Shown here piece after piece: positions 8,213 through 16,444 of a DNA stretch of 64,000 nt. The stretch comes from Paraburkholderia tuberum STM678 (GTDB lineage: Bacteria > Pseudomonadota > Gammaproteobacteria > Burkholderiales > Burkholderiaceae): positions 36,856 through 100,855 of the forward strand of contig NZ_CADFGP010000030.1 in NCBI RefSeq assembly GCF_902833905.1, given 5' to 3'. Position numbers and translations under genes: made by a program. The notes below the pieces were generated by a model, which saw only the letters and a list, made by a program, of their open reading frames with translations, searched no databases and was not told the DNA's origin. The number at the start of each line of letters is the position of its first letter. Position 1 is the first letter of the stretch.

Positions 8213-9667
8213 ATGACATGGACCGTCGACGCACAGCTCGCGCTCAGCGCGACACAAGCGGTCGAGGCGCTGCAATCGGGCCGCCTCAAAGCCGCCGACT
8301 ACGTCGCCACCCTGCTCGCGCGCGCCGCCGCGCTCACGCACCTGAATGCGCTCACCACGCTCGACTTCCACGGCGCGCTCGCCGCGGCGCAGCGCATCGA
8401 CGCATTGCCGCCGACTGAGCGGGCACGTCTGCCGCTCGCCGGTTTGCCGATCGTCGTCAAGGACAACATCAACACCGCAGGTCTGCCGACGACGGCCGGC
8501 ACGCCCGCGCTCGCGGGCTTCGTGCCGAACACCAACGCCCCATCGGTGCAACGCCTCCTCGACGCGGGCGCGATCGTGCTCGGCAAGGCCAACATGCACG
8601 AACTCGCGTTCGGCATCACGAGTACCAACCTGTCCGCGCACGCGGGGCCGGTGCGCAATCCGTACGATCCGTCGCTGATACCGGGCGGCTCGTCGGGCGG
8701 CACCGCGGTGGCGATCGCCGCGCGCATCGCGCCCGCCGGACTCGGCACCGACACCGGCGGCTCGACCCGCATCCCGGCCGCGCTGACCGGCACCGCGGGC
8801 TTGCGTCCATCAGTCGGCAATGGCGGTGCCGAGCGGCGCTATCACGACCCCAACGCGGTGGTGCCGATCAGCCATACGCGCGACACCGTCGGGCCGATGG
8901 CACGCAGCGTCGCCGACCTGGCGCTGCTCGACGGCGTGATCACCGGCGACGGCGCGTTGCCTGCGATTGCGCTCGATGGCTTGCGCATCGGCTTGCCCGC
9001 GCCGCTGTGGGATGCTCTCGAGCGACAGGTCGAGGACGTCGCGCGCGCCGCACTGCAAAAGCTCGAAGCGGCGGGCGTCACGTTCGTGCCGGTCGCGATG
9101 AATGAGTTGGAGTATCTGAACGGGATGGTCGGCGCTCCGCTCGCCATTCACGAAGCGCGCGACGACGTGCTCGCGTGGTTGGTCGCGAATCGGGCGCCGG
9201 TGCAAACCGTCGCCGCACTGGCCGTGCGCATCGCGAGCCCGGATGTGCGCGCGATCTACGACGACGTGCTCGCCGACGTGCTCGGCTCGCACTACTCGGC
9301 GGCGCTCAACTACTGGCGACCGCGGCTGCGGAACTACGTCGCCGCGACGTTCGCGAATGCCGGTCTCGACGCGTTGCTGTTTCCGACGACGCGGCTCGTC
9401 GCGGTACCGATCGACGATCTGAACGGTTCGTCGACGGTCACGATCGACGGCGGTCCACCAATCGATACGATGGAAGCGTTCCTGCGTAATACCGACCCGG
9501 CCAGCACATCCGGCATTCCGGGGCTGTCGCTGCCGGCGGGTATCAGCGCGAGCGGGCTGCCGGTCGGCCTCGAACTCGATGGACCGCTCGGCTCGGACAG
9601 GCGCCTGCTGGCCATCGGTGTCGCGTTCGAACAGGTACTGGGAACGTTGCCCGCGCCGGTGCTTTGA
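8213..9667 (+). CDS. amidase-signature hydrolase, indoleacetamide hydrolase-like
   Basis: A 484-residue amidase signature enzyme. The catalytic triad is complete by position: Lys83 in IVVKDN, the cis-Ser in GGSSGG (Ser160), and nucleophile Ser184 in TDTGGSTRIPA. Family members hydrolyse carboxamides to acid plus ammonia. The overall length and the segment around PGGSSGG are like indoleacetamide hydrolases and mandelamide hydrolases, so indole-3-acetamide to indole-3-acetate is possible. No tryptophan monooxygenase lies nearby to support auxin synthesis. Cytosolic, with no signal peptide. GGAGA precedes the ATG. Confidence 0.85.
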   Translation: MTWTVDAQLALSATQAVEALQSGRLKAADYVATLLARAAALTHLNALTTLDFHGALAAAQRIDALPPTERARLPLAGLPIVVKDNINTAGLPTTAGTPALAGFVPNTNAPSVQRLLDAGAIVLGKANMHELAFGITSTNLSAHAGPVRNPYDPSLIPGGSSGGTAVAIAARIAPAGLGTDTGGSTRIPAALTGTAGLRPSVGNGGAERRYHDPNAVVPISHTRDTVGPMARSVADLALLDGVITGDGALPAIALDGLRIGLPAPLWDALERQVEDVARAALQKLEAAGVTFVPVAMNELEYLNGMVGAPLAIHEARDDVLAWLVANRAPVQTVAALAVRIASPDVRAIYDDVLADVLGSHYSAALNYWRPRLRNYVAATFANAGLDALLFPTTRLVAVPIDDLNGSSTVTIDGGPPIDTMEAFLRNTDPASTSGIPGLSLPAGISASGLPVGLELDGPLGSDRRLLAIGVAFEQVLGTLPAPVL

Positions 9668-9770
9668 AGCCCGTGTTTCACGTGCGCGCTATCAGGTTTG
9701 TGCTTTAATGCCTGCGCGTTGCAGCCCGCATTCCGACGCTTTGCCCGCCCGAACCTCCCCCTAAGCGACG

Positions 9771-10559
9771 ATGACGAACCCCGCCACCGCCCTCTCATCT
9801 CACGGCCTCGTACGCCGCGTCGTTCACTTGAGCGCCGTGCTCGCGGTCGCTTTCGCCGCCAGCGCCTGCGCGCGCCTCGCGACGGTCGATTCCAACGCGC
9901 TGTGGAAGATCGTCGACATCCGCTGCGTGCCGTCGCAGCAGGCAACGGGCACACCGGGTCAATGCACGGTCGTCGATCTCGACAAACGCTACGTCGTCCT
10001 GAAGGACATTCTCGGCCGCTCGCAGTTTCTGCTGATGCCGACCGATCGCATCACCGGCATCGAAAGTCCGCTGATCGTCGCGCCCGATGCGAAGGACTAC
10101 TGGCGTGACGCGTGGGATTCGCGTCATTACGTGCAGCAAGCGGTCAAACGCGAGTTGCCCGACGATCAGCTCGGCCTCGAAATCAACTCCGAATCTCGTC
10201 GCTCGCAAAACCAGCTGCATATCCACATCGATTGCATGCGGCGTGAAGTCAGCGCCGCGCTCGCCGATCACGCTCACGACACGCCCGGCGAGTGGCGTTG
10301 GCAGACGCTCGATGGCGAGCGCTACAGGATCATGCGGGTGAACTCGCTGAGCGGCGCCGACAACCCGTTCCGGATCGTCGCCCGCGACAATCCTGATCCG
10401 GCGACGATGGCCACGCAAACCATCCTGGTTACCGGCGCGGGCCCGTCCGCGGCTCGGGATGGCTGGCTGATCGTCAACAGCGGCATCGACATCGAAGGCG
10501 GCAGCGGCACGGCCGAAGGGCTGCTCGATCACGCGTGCCGCGTCGCGGACGATCATTGA
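9771..10559 (+). CDS. cdh: CDP-diacylglycerol diphosphatase
   Basis: A 262-residue envelope protein of the Cdh family, which hydrolyses CDP-diacylglycerol to phosphatidate and CMP. The N-terminus has an export segment (LSAVLAVAFAASACARL), where ASAC could be a lipoprotein box. The HIT-like active site is LHIHIDC (about residues 146-152), with further conserved stretches NALWKIVDIRCVP and YVVLKDILGRSQFLLMPTDRITGIESP. Length and order match the family. It stands alone, convergent with the end of the cellulose operon. Confidence 0.85.
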   Translation: MTNPATALSSHGLVRRVVHLSAVLAVAFAASACARLATVDSNALWKIVDIRCVPSQQATGTPGQCTVVDLDKRYVVLKDILGRSQFLLMPTDRITGIESPLIVAPDAKDYWRDAWDSRHYVQQAVKRELPDDQLGLEINSESRRSQNQLHIHIDCMRREVSAALADHAHDTPGEWRWQTLDGERYRIMRVNSLSGADNPFRIVARDNPDPATMATQTILVTGAGPSAARDGWLIVNSGIDIEGGSGTAEGLLDHACRVADDH

Positions 10560-10610
10560 GCGTTTGCCGAACACGCAGAATTGGCCCGCACCAGCATGCG
10601 AGTAACGGAG

Positions 10611-12275
10611 TCATTGCCGGCCCGCGCCGTGCAAAACCAGCAAGGTTACGGTTTTCGGCGGCAGAGTAAGGTGCAATTGGCCGCTCGCATAGTCGGTGTC
10701 GTGCAGACGGGATAAGGCATTGTCCATGAGTTGCCAGGTCTGGGCTTTGCCTTGAGTCACATCAAAGTTGTTGATCGCAATGGTGGCGTCAGCCGGTTGA
10801 TCAAGCTGCTTGTTGATCACCACGATGGTCATGACGCGGTCGTGATCACGCACGGCGGCAAAGGACGAGACCCGATCCGGGTCGGGCTGCGTGTCGGCGA
10901 TGCTGGTGGTGCCGAAGCCCGAGCCCTGGCCATCGTAGTTGCGATAGAGCTTGATCGCCTTGTAGACCGGCATGTCCCGATTCAATGTGCCCCAGCGCGT
11001 GGCAATGTCCAACCCTTCCCGGCCAAAGATGCCCAGCACGTCGGCCTGGGCCGTGGCGCCGTTCATGGTCGTATCGCCGCCCCAACTGTATTCCGTCAGC
11101 GCGATCGGCGTACCCGCGTAGTAATAGCTGTCGACCCACCGCCGCATCAACGGAATCAGGGCCACCACGCTATTGATCCAGGTCGGATCCTTGTAGCTCG
11201 TATCCCACAGGTCGCGCGTGGAGCGGTTACGGGCGAGTTCAATGGCAGGCGTTTCAGCCGTGGCCGCATTCTGGTTTTCCTTGAATTCTCCGCCTTGTGG
11301 GTAAAAGTGCAGGCTGAAAACGTCGACAGGGCGGCCGGCCTGCTTCCATTGCGTGAGCAGCCATGGGACGTAATCCATGCCGCGCGTTTCGTTTTCCCTG
11401 TCCGGCGGATTGCCCTGACCGTGCGCGGCGAAGTACTGCTGATCGAAGCCGCTAAAGCGATACCCGGTCCAACCCCACTCTTCCGGTGCCACGACCCGCG
11501 CGCGCGGGTCTGCCGCCTTCACGGCGTGCGAATAGGCGATCACCTTGTTCGCTACCTCGCTGGCATGGGCGCCGATGGGATGCATGTCGCGATGGTTGAG
11601 TTGCCACAGACTCGGCTCATTGTCCATCAGGTAGTAATGCACACCGTCCGAGCCGGCACTACCGGATCCACGCATGAGTTGCCTGACGCGCTCCTGCTGG
11701 CTCTGCGGATCGTCCAGCAACGAAGCATCGTCCGGGTCGTTCCTGATAGGGGTGCCGTCGGGTGCGATGCCGTTGCCCGCGTCAGACAAACCGTGAGCGT
11801 CGACACTCTGCTGCTTGCCGTACCTGTTGACCGAAAAACTGACCAGCGGCTTACCGTCCTTATCGAGTCGCGCTACCCTGCCGATCATCGGGATGGTCAG
11901 CATCGGTAAAGCGTGTCCGTCACGGGTAAGCGCCGCGAAACGGTCGTTATATTGGTAGATGTCTTTTGGATCGGTCGGCAGGCTTTCGAAAAACCAGTCC
12001 TGGCCCGTGTTGTGTGCGTCGACCCGCCAGTTGTAAGCCGAAGCGGCGTTGCCGCCAGAGCGGTTGATCGGCACGCGCAGATCCCGCAGGATTTCCGCCG
12101 TCCCGAAGTTCAAGCCATAGATGAGCGGGCTGATTGGATGCCGGTTGGCCGCGGCATCTACCGTAATGATCACCGGCAGCGGCGCAGCCATGGGCAGATC
12201 GGCGTATAGCAGCGCGCCCGCCCCTAGCATCATCGCCATCAAGCTATGGCAGTTAAAGTGTGCTGGCTTCGACAT
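10611..12275 (-). CDS. glycoside hydrolase family 44 endoglucanase-like protein
   Basis: A 554-residue exported protein, last gene of the cellulose operon. The N-terminus carries a signal (LMAMMLGAGALLYADLPMAA). The catalytic domain matches GH44: GLNFG near residue 55, RSGGNAASAYNW near 72-83, acid/base Glu220 in MDNEPSLW, and nucleophile Glu395 in ALTEYSWGGD. GH44 enzymes cut beta-1,4-glucan or xyloglucan. The C-terminal part forms the usual beta-sandwich. Its start overlaps the end of the AlgJ/X-like gene by 23 bp, so it is cotranslated. Cellulose operons normally carry BcsZ of GH8; a GH44 in this role is unusual. Confidence 0.88.
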   Translation of the reverse strand: MSKPAHFNCHSLMAMMLGAGALLYADLPMAAPLPVIITVDAAANRHPISPLIYGLNFGTAEILRDLRVPINRSGGNAASAYNWRVDAHNTGQDWFFESLPTDPKDIYQYNDRFAALTRDGHALPMLTIPMIGRVARLDKDGKPLVSFSVNRYGKQQSVDAHGLSDAGNGIAPDGTPIRNDPDDASLLDDPQSQQERVRQLMRGSGSAGSDGVHYYLMDNEPSLWQLNHRDMHPIGAHASEVANKVIAYSHAVKAADPRARVVAPEEWGWTGYRFSGFDQQYFAAHGQGNPPDRENETRGMDYVPWLLTQWKQAGRPVDVFSLHFYPQGGEFKENQNAATAETPAIELARNRSTRDLWDTSYKDPTWINSVVALIPLMRRWVDSYYYAGTPIALTEYSWGGDTTMNGATAQADVLGIFGREGLDIATRWGTLNRDMPVYKAIKLYRNYDGQGSGFGTTSIADTQPDPDRVSSFAAVRDHDRVMTIVVINKQLDQPADATIAINNFDVTQGKAQTWQLMDNALSRLHDTDYASGQLHLTLPPKTVTLLVLHGAGRQ

Positions 12276-13428
12276 GCGGAGTCCGTGAGTCTATGGCGCT
12301 GGATTTCGGCACGACGACCGTATCTTCCGCTTCGAGCGGCGACTGCAGATCCCGTTCGTCCAATTCCCAAACGACGAGCCTGGGCGGTGTCTGAGCATAA
12401 GCCGGACTCGCGAAATAGGCGCGCGCCGAGCCGCCGAACTTGCCGCCCTCGCGTGCGAAATTACCCACGCCTGTTCCGAGTGCCAAAGCGAGCTGAGGCA
12501 CGAAATCGGACGTCGTCGAATAAGAAGTGCCGATCACGGCGATGCCAGGCAGATCGGCATCGCCGAACAGATCGTCGGCTGACGCGGCCGCCTGAGCCTG
12601 AGGAATGTAGTCACGGCTGGCCGCAATCTCAGGCCTCGGCTGCCAGGACGGCGGCAAATCATCCAGGCCGGCCAGACGCACAAGATCGCCGGGCCGCCGG
12701 CCGGGAGGCTTGTCCGTGACGCGATAGTCGGGCTTACTCGAACCCAGCGGGCCCCCCATCGCACGGATGCGCTGCGCCACGGCCTGCGCCGCGGCACCCG
12801 CGCCGTCCTCGGTCCAGTGCGTGTCAGTCCGAAAAAAAGCGCCGCCCGGCGCGCCACGCAGCGCCGCACTGAGATCCAGCACCTGCACGCCGTCAGCGGT
12901 CAGACGCGAGGTCCAGTCGGCGAGACGCGCACCCAACGAAACCGGACGATACAGACTGCACAGATGTTGCGGCTCGATACGCGACTTGTCGGGCACCACG
13001 ACGATCAGCAACGCGATACCGTGCCTCGCCAGCTCGCGCTGCACGGCGGCCACCGTGTCCGCGCGCGTGGCGAGATGACTGTCGCTATCGGCGTACACGC
13101 TGAGTTCGTCGCGCAGGAACAACCAGCCCGGGCAGCCCTGCCGCACGCGCGGCCCCAGATCGTGCAGCGTCAGCCAGCCCAGCGCACGCTGCGCGCGCGC
13201 CGCGTCGGCGGCGATCGGCGTATCGGCCATGCGATTGGCGAGTTCTTTCGATACCGCACCGTCCAGAATGCCGGCGCGGGTCACGGCATGAGGCAACACC
13301 GATTCGGTCGTCGACGCGAACCTGAGATTGGAAAGCAGGCCCGCGAACAGGAAGACCATCAGGATGACGGCAGCGATCTTGCTGGCGCGCGAGGCGGGTA
13401 ATTGAGGTAGCGGCTTGGGATCTTCCAT
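12253..13428 (-). CDS. AlgJ/AlgX-like (WssI-like) cellulose O-acetylation protein
   Basis: A 391-residue protein with one N-terminal membrane anchor (IAAVILMVFLFAGLLSNL, about residues 17-34) and a periplasmic SGNH-type domain of the AlgJ/AlgX family. Visible family marks are GCPGWLFLRDELSVYAD, the Asp/His pair in FRTDTHWTEDG, and VIGTSYSTTSDF for the Ser block. In alginate and wss cellulose systems these proteins transfer acetyl groups to the polymer in the periplasm. It begins 4 bp after the AlgI-like gene and overlaps the GH44 gene. WssI of Pseudomonas fluorescens is the closest functional parallel, by position and family. Confidence 0.85.
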   Translation of the reverse strand: MEDPKPLPQLPASRASKIAAVILMVFLFAGLLSNLRFASTTESVLPHAVTRAGILDGAVSKELANRMADTPIAADAARAQRALGWLTLHDLGPRVRQGCPGWLFLRDELSVYADSDSHLATRADTVAAVQRELARHGIALLIVVVPDKSRIEPQHLCSLYRPVSLGARLADWTSRLTADGVQVLDLSAALRGAPGGAFFRTDTHWTEDGAGAAAQAVAQRIRAMGGPLGSSKPDYRVTDKPPGRRPGDLVRLAGLDDLPPSWQPRPEIAASRDYIPQAQAAASADDLFGDADLPGIAVIGTSYSTTSDFVPQLALALGTGVGNFAREGGKFGGSARAYFASPAYAQTPPRLVVWELDERDLQSPLEAEDTVVVPKSSAIDSRTPHVEASTL

Positions 13429-13432
13429 GGCG

Positions 13433-14842
13433 TCAGAACTGGAAGTAGAGGAAAGGCACCGCGCCGCGCGCGACGATCAGACCGAACGACAACAGAAAAC
13501 CCGCTAGCGGCCACCCCGCCTGCCATAGCTGCCGCAGCGCCGTGTCGGGAAGGCTATCCCAACGCTGTTGCCAGAGCGGCAGCAGCACGCACACGATGCC
13601 CAACCCGGCAGCCAGAGCGTGCACGGGCCGCAGCGGCACGAGCGTCGCGTCGCTCAGGCCGATGCCATTCAAACCGAACTGGCCGCGATACATGGCGAGC
13701 GCGGCAGGGAAACCCGCCGCGCGAAACAGTGTCCACGCGAGCATGACGAAAACCAGCGTCAGCACGTGCGATAACCAGGACGGCATGGTCGGCATGTCGA
13801 ACCGGCGCCAGAGGCGCGCGACCATCAGGGCGATGCCATGAACGAGGCCCCACAGCAGGAAGTTCCAGCTATCGCCGCCGTGCCACAGGCCGGCGATCGC
13901 CATGGTCAGCAACAGATTGCGGCAGGCTTGCCACTCACCGTGGCGGTTGCCGCCTAGCGGGATGTACAGGTAATCGCGTATCCAGCTCGACAACGACAGG
14001 TGCCAACGGCGCCAGAAATCCTGAATGCTGCTGGCAAGGTACGGATGCTTGAAGTTCTCGGGAAAGCGAAAGCCCAGCATCTGCCCCAACCCGATTGCCA
14101 TGGCGCTGTAGCCCGCGAAATCGAAGAACAGCTGCAGCGTGTAGAAACCGCAGCCCAGCCAGGCGTCGGCCAGCGTGGGCGCGTGCAACGAGAAGATCGC
14201 GTCGACCATCGGCGAGAGTGTGTCGGCCACCAGCACCTTCATGCTCATGCCCACCATGAGCCGCCTTGCGCCGGCTGCAAAACCGTCCCAGTCGATCTCG
14301 CGCGACACCAGCTCGCGCCTCACCCACGCATAGCGAATGATCGGCCCCGCGATCAGATGCACGAACATCCCCTGATAGGCGCCGTAACGGATCATGCTGC
14401 GATCGGCCGCCACCGTGCCGCGCTGCACGTCGATCAGATAGGAGATGGATTGCAGCACGATGAACGAAAGCCCGATGGGCAGCACGACGTGTCGCCAGGG
14501 GATGGACCCTGCATGGCCTGCCCCCAGCACACTGTCGAGACTATCGACCACGATGTTGGCGTACTTGTACCAGCCCAATATCAGGACGTTGACGACGATG
14601 AACACGGCCAGCCAGCCGCCGCGTGCACGCTGGCTCGGCGCCCTGTCTATGACCATGCCGCCGAACCAGCCCCAGAAGGTGAGCGCGATGAACAGCAGCA
14701 GAAAGACCGGGCTCCACCAGCCGTAGAAAAGCCAGCTGCAAAACAGCAGCACGCCATTGCGCCATCGCGCGGGCAACGCGACGTAGATCGCCAGAAAGGC
14801 CGGCAGAAACAGCGTCAGGAATTCGAGGGACGCGAAAACCAT
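13433..14842 (-). CDS. MBOAT O-acyltransferase, AlgI/WssH-like
   Basis: A 469-residue polytopic membrane-bound O-acyltransferase, about 10-12 helices. Family marks include FFDFAGYSAMAIGLGQMLGF, FWRRWHLSLSSWIRDYLYIPLGG, the active-site His in GLWHGGDSWNFLLWG, and the C-terminal FLYFQF typical of AlgI homologues. It should pass acetyl groups from a cytoplasmic donor across the inner membrane to the AlgJ/X-like and SGNH proteins. Its upstream neighbour (AlgF-like) ends 153 bp earlier, the widest gap inside the operon. Confidence 0.9.
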   Translation of the reverse strand: MVFASLEFLTLFLPAFLAIYVALPARWRNGVLLFCSWLFYGWWSPVFLLLFIALTFWGWFGGMVIDRAPSQRARGGWLAVFIVVNVLILGWYKYANIVVDSLDSVLGAGHAGSIPWRHVVLPIGLSFIVLQSISYLIDVQRGTVAADRSMIRYGAYQGMFVHLIAGPIIRYAWVRRELVSREIDWDGFAAGARRLMVGMSMKVLVADTLSPMVDAIFSLHAPTLADAWLGCGFYTLQLFFDFAGYSAMAIGLGQMLGFRFPENFKHPYLASSIQDFWRRWHLSLSSWIRDYLYIPLGGNRHGEWQACRNLLLTMAIAGLWHGGDSWNFLLWGLVHGIALMVARLWRRFDMPTMPSWLSHVLTLVFVMLAWTLFRAAGFPAALAMYRGQFGLNGIGLSDATLVPLRPVHALAAGLGIVCVLLPLWQQRWDSLPDTALRQLWQAGWPLAGFLLSFGLIVARGAVPFLYFQF

Positions 14843-14995
14843 GCATCGTTCTCAATCGAAAAAGATATCTGGACCGACGCGCCATCGCGAAACACACCGA
14901 ACCCCGCTCTGCCCGTCGTAACCAGATGACAAACGGGGAACAGCCGGAAATCGGCGATGAGCGGCGTCGCTTTCAAGGAGGAGCCGCAAATGCGA

Positions 14996-15691
14996 TCAGT
15001 GGCTCATCGCGTCGTTCGCCATGAAGATGCGCGAATGCGCCCCGCCCGGCACGAGCAACACCGTATAACGCTGCCCCGCCGCGAGCGTACCCAGGCTGAG
15101 CGGCTGCCCCACAGGCTGGCCGCCGCAGACCAGCTGCACCGAGAGGGCGACCGGGTTGACCTGGCGCCGCCTGGCTTGTCCCACAGCCACGCCGTCGAGC
15201 AGCACGATGTCGCGACCCGGCACTTTCAGCGTGGGTGTCGCGCAGCCAGCGTCGAGGTTGTAGAAAGCCACCGAAGCTTTGAGCGCATTGAAGTCGTCGG
15301 GTTTTTCGCGGACCGTCACCGTATGCAGGCCACCCGCTTTATCCGCGCCATCGAGCGCAACGATGCTGACGAACTCGCCAGGCTGCACCGTCGCCGATAC
15401 GTCCTGGTGCGCGCTACCGGCTCTCAGTGTGCCGGCCACCGGTTTGCCGGCGGCGATCGGAAGGAAGTGAGTGGCCGGGTTCGCGGCGTCGAGCGTCAGA
15501 CGCGCTTTCGACCCCACCGCGCTCACGTCGACCGGACCCGAACCGCCATCGACAAAACGCACGAACGACGAGTCCTCTGCGGGACCGGTCGGGTATAGCG
15601 GAATTTCTGCGGCCATCGCCGGCTGCACGGACAAACCGAGACCGGACAGAGCGAAGCCGGACAACAACAGGGAGGAGAGGAAATTTTTCAT
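14996..15691 (-). CDS. AlgF-like (WssG-like) periplasmic acetylation accessory protein
   Basis: A 231-residue exported protein starting MKNFLSSLLLSGFALSGLGL, with a signal peptide ending AMAAE. Two beta-rich halves follow, with AlgF features such as IPLYPTGPAEDSSFVRFVDG and an antiparallel strand pattern near the end (AGQRYTVLLVPGG). AlgF and WssG link the MBOAT protein to the periplasmic acetyltransferases. I chose the ATG at 15691 because of the signal peptide and GAGAAAAGA before it; a longer in-frame extension upstream is not protein-like. Confidence 0.8.
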   Translation of the reverse strand: MKNFLSSLLLSGFALSGLGLSVQPAMAAEIPLYPTGPAEDSSFVRFVDGGSGPVDVSAVGSKARLTLDAANPATHFLPIAAGKPVAGTLRAGSAHQDVSATVQPGEFVSIVALDGADKAGGLHTVTVREKPDDFNALKASVAFYNLDAGCATPTLKVPGRDIVLLDGVAVGQARRRQVNPVALSVQLVCGGQPVGQPLSLGTLAAGQRYTVLLVPGGAHSRIFMANDAMSH

Positions 15692-15741
15692 TCTTTTCTC
15701 AAACGGGAAACCTGGACAGGCGCAGCTCGAAGCCCGGCGCG

Positions 15742-16392
15742 TCATTTCTGCGGAACGACAGGCAGCTTGACCAGTGCCTTCATGATGTCCGTGCCCCAGT
15801 ACTTGTAGCCGGTCGTCGTCAAATGCTGACCATCGACCGTCGCCCATTCGCCCGGCCTGGAAAACGTGAGCGAGTCGATGTACTGACACGGCGCGACATT
15901 GGCGGCGAGGAAAGACGACAGCTGCTTCACACGGGCGAAGCTCTTCTGGTACTTGCCGCCCTCGGTGCCCCAGACCGGCCCTACCCAGACGCAAGCCGTC
16001 TTGTTGGCGGCCAGGTCTTGCGTCAGCGCCGTGACCTGCTGCCAGGCCCAGGCCTTCGGGAAATCGTCCTTGCCGTATCCGCCGATCGTGTCGCCCTGGA
16101 CGATGATGACGAGCTTGGCCTTGTTCGCGGCGATCAATTGATCGACGGGTTGGGTCTTCGCGTTGTGGTCGATGACCAGGGGCGCCTTGCCGTTACGCTC
16201 GGCGCCACCGCATGTGCCGGGCACGGACTTCACCCAATCGCCGGGAATACTGCCGCAGACGCTGTAGGTATGCACCTGCGCGCCAGCGGCGATCAACTGA
16301 TCCTGCAACGTATCGATGAGATAACCGGGTTCGCTCAGATGGCTATCGCCGACTATGAGAATGCTGAGACCAGCAAGTACGGAAGCAAGCAT
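15742..16392 (-). CDS. SGNH/GDSL hydrolase, WssF-like
   Basis: A 216-residue protein with a short hydrophobic N-terminus running straight into the GDS block (ILIVGDSHLSEPGYL, Ser near residue 17), and a C-terminal Asp-x-x-His (TVDGQHLTTTGY). It is a compact SGNH-fold esterase/acetyltransferase with four cysteines that suggest periplasmic disulphides. By operon position (between bcsC and the algF-like gene) it corresponds to WssF of acetylated-cellulose operons. The signal sequence is short, so export could use the N-terminal helix as an anchor. AGGAG lies 10 bases upstream. Confidence 0.8.
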   Translation of the reverse strand: MLASVLAGLSILIVGDSHLSEPGYLIDTLQDQLIAAGAQVHTYSVCGSIPGDWVKSVPGTCGGAERNGKAPLVIDHNAKTQPVDQLIAANKAKLVIIVQGDTIGGYGKDDFPKAWAWQQVTALTQDLAANKTACVWVGPVWGTEGGKYQKSFARVKQLSSFLAANVAPCQYIDSLTFSRPGEWATVDGQHLTTTGYKYWGTDIMKALVKLPVVPQK

Positions 16393-16444
16393 GACTCTTC
16401 GACTCCTGAAAAATAATCAATGTCCGATCGATCAGTATGGCGGG

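Noticed and set aside
14957..15598. Plus-strand open frame with a very good ribosome site (AAGGAGGAGCCGCAA before an ATG near 14990)
   Set aside because: The frame runs antisense through the AlgF-like gene, and its product is Arg/His-rich with no family signal. The ribosome-like string is probably chance.
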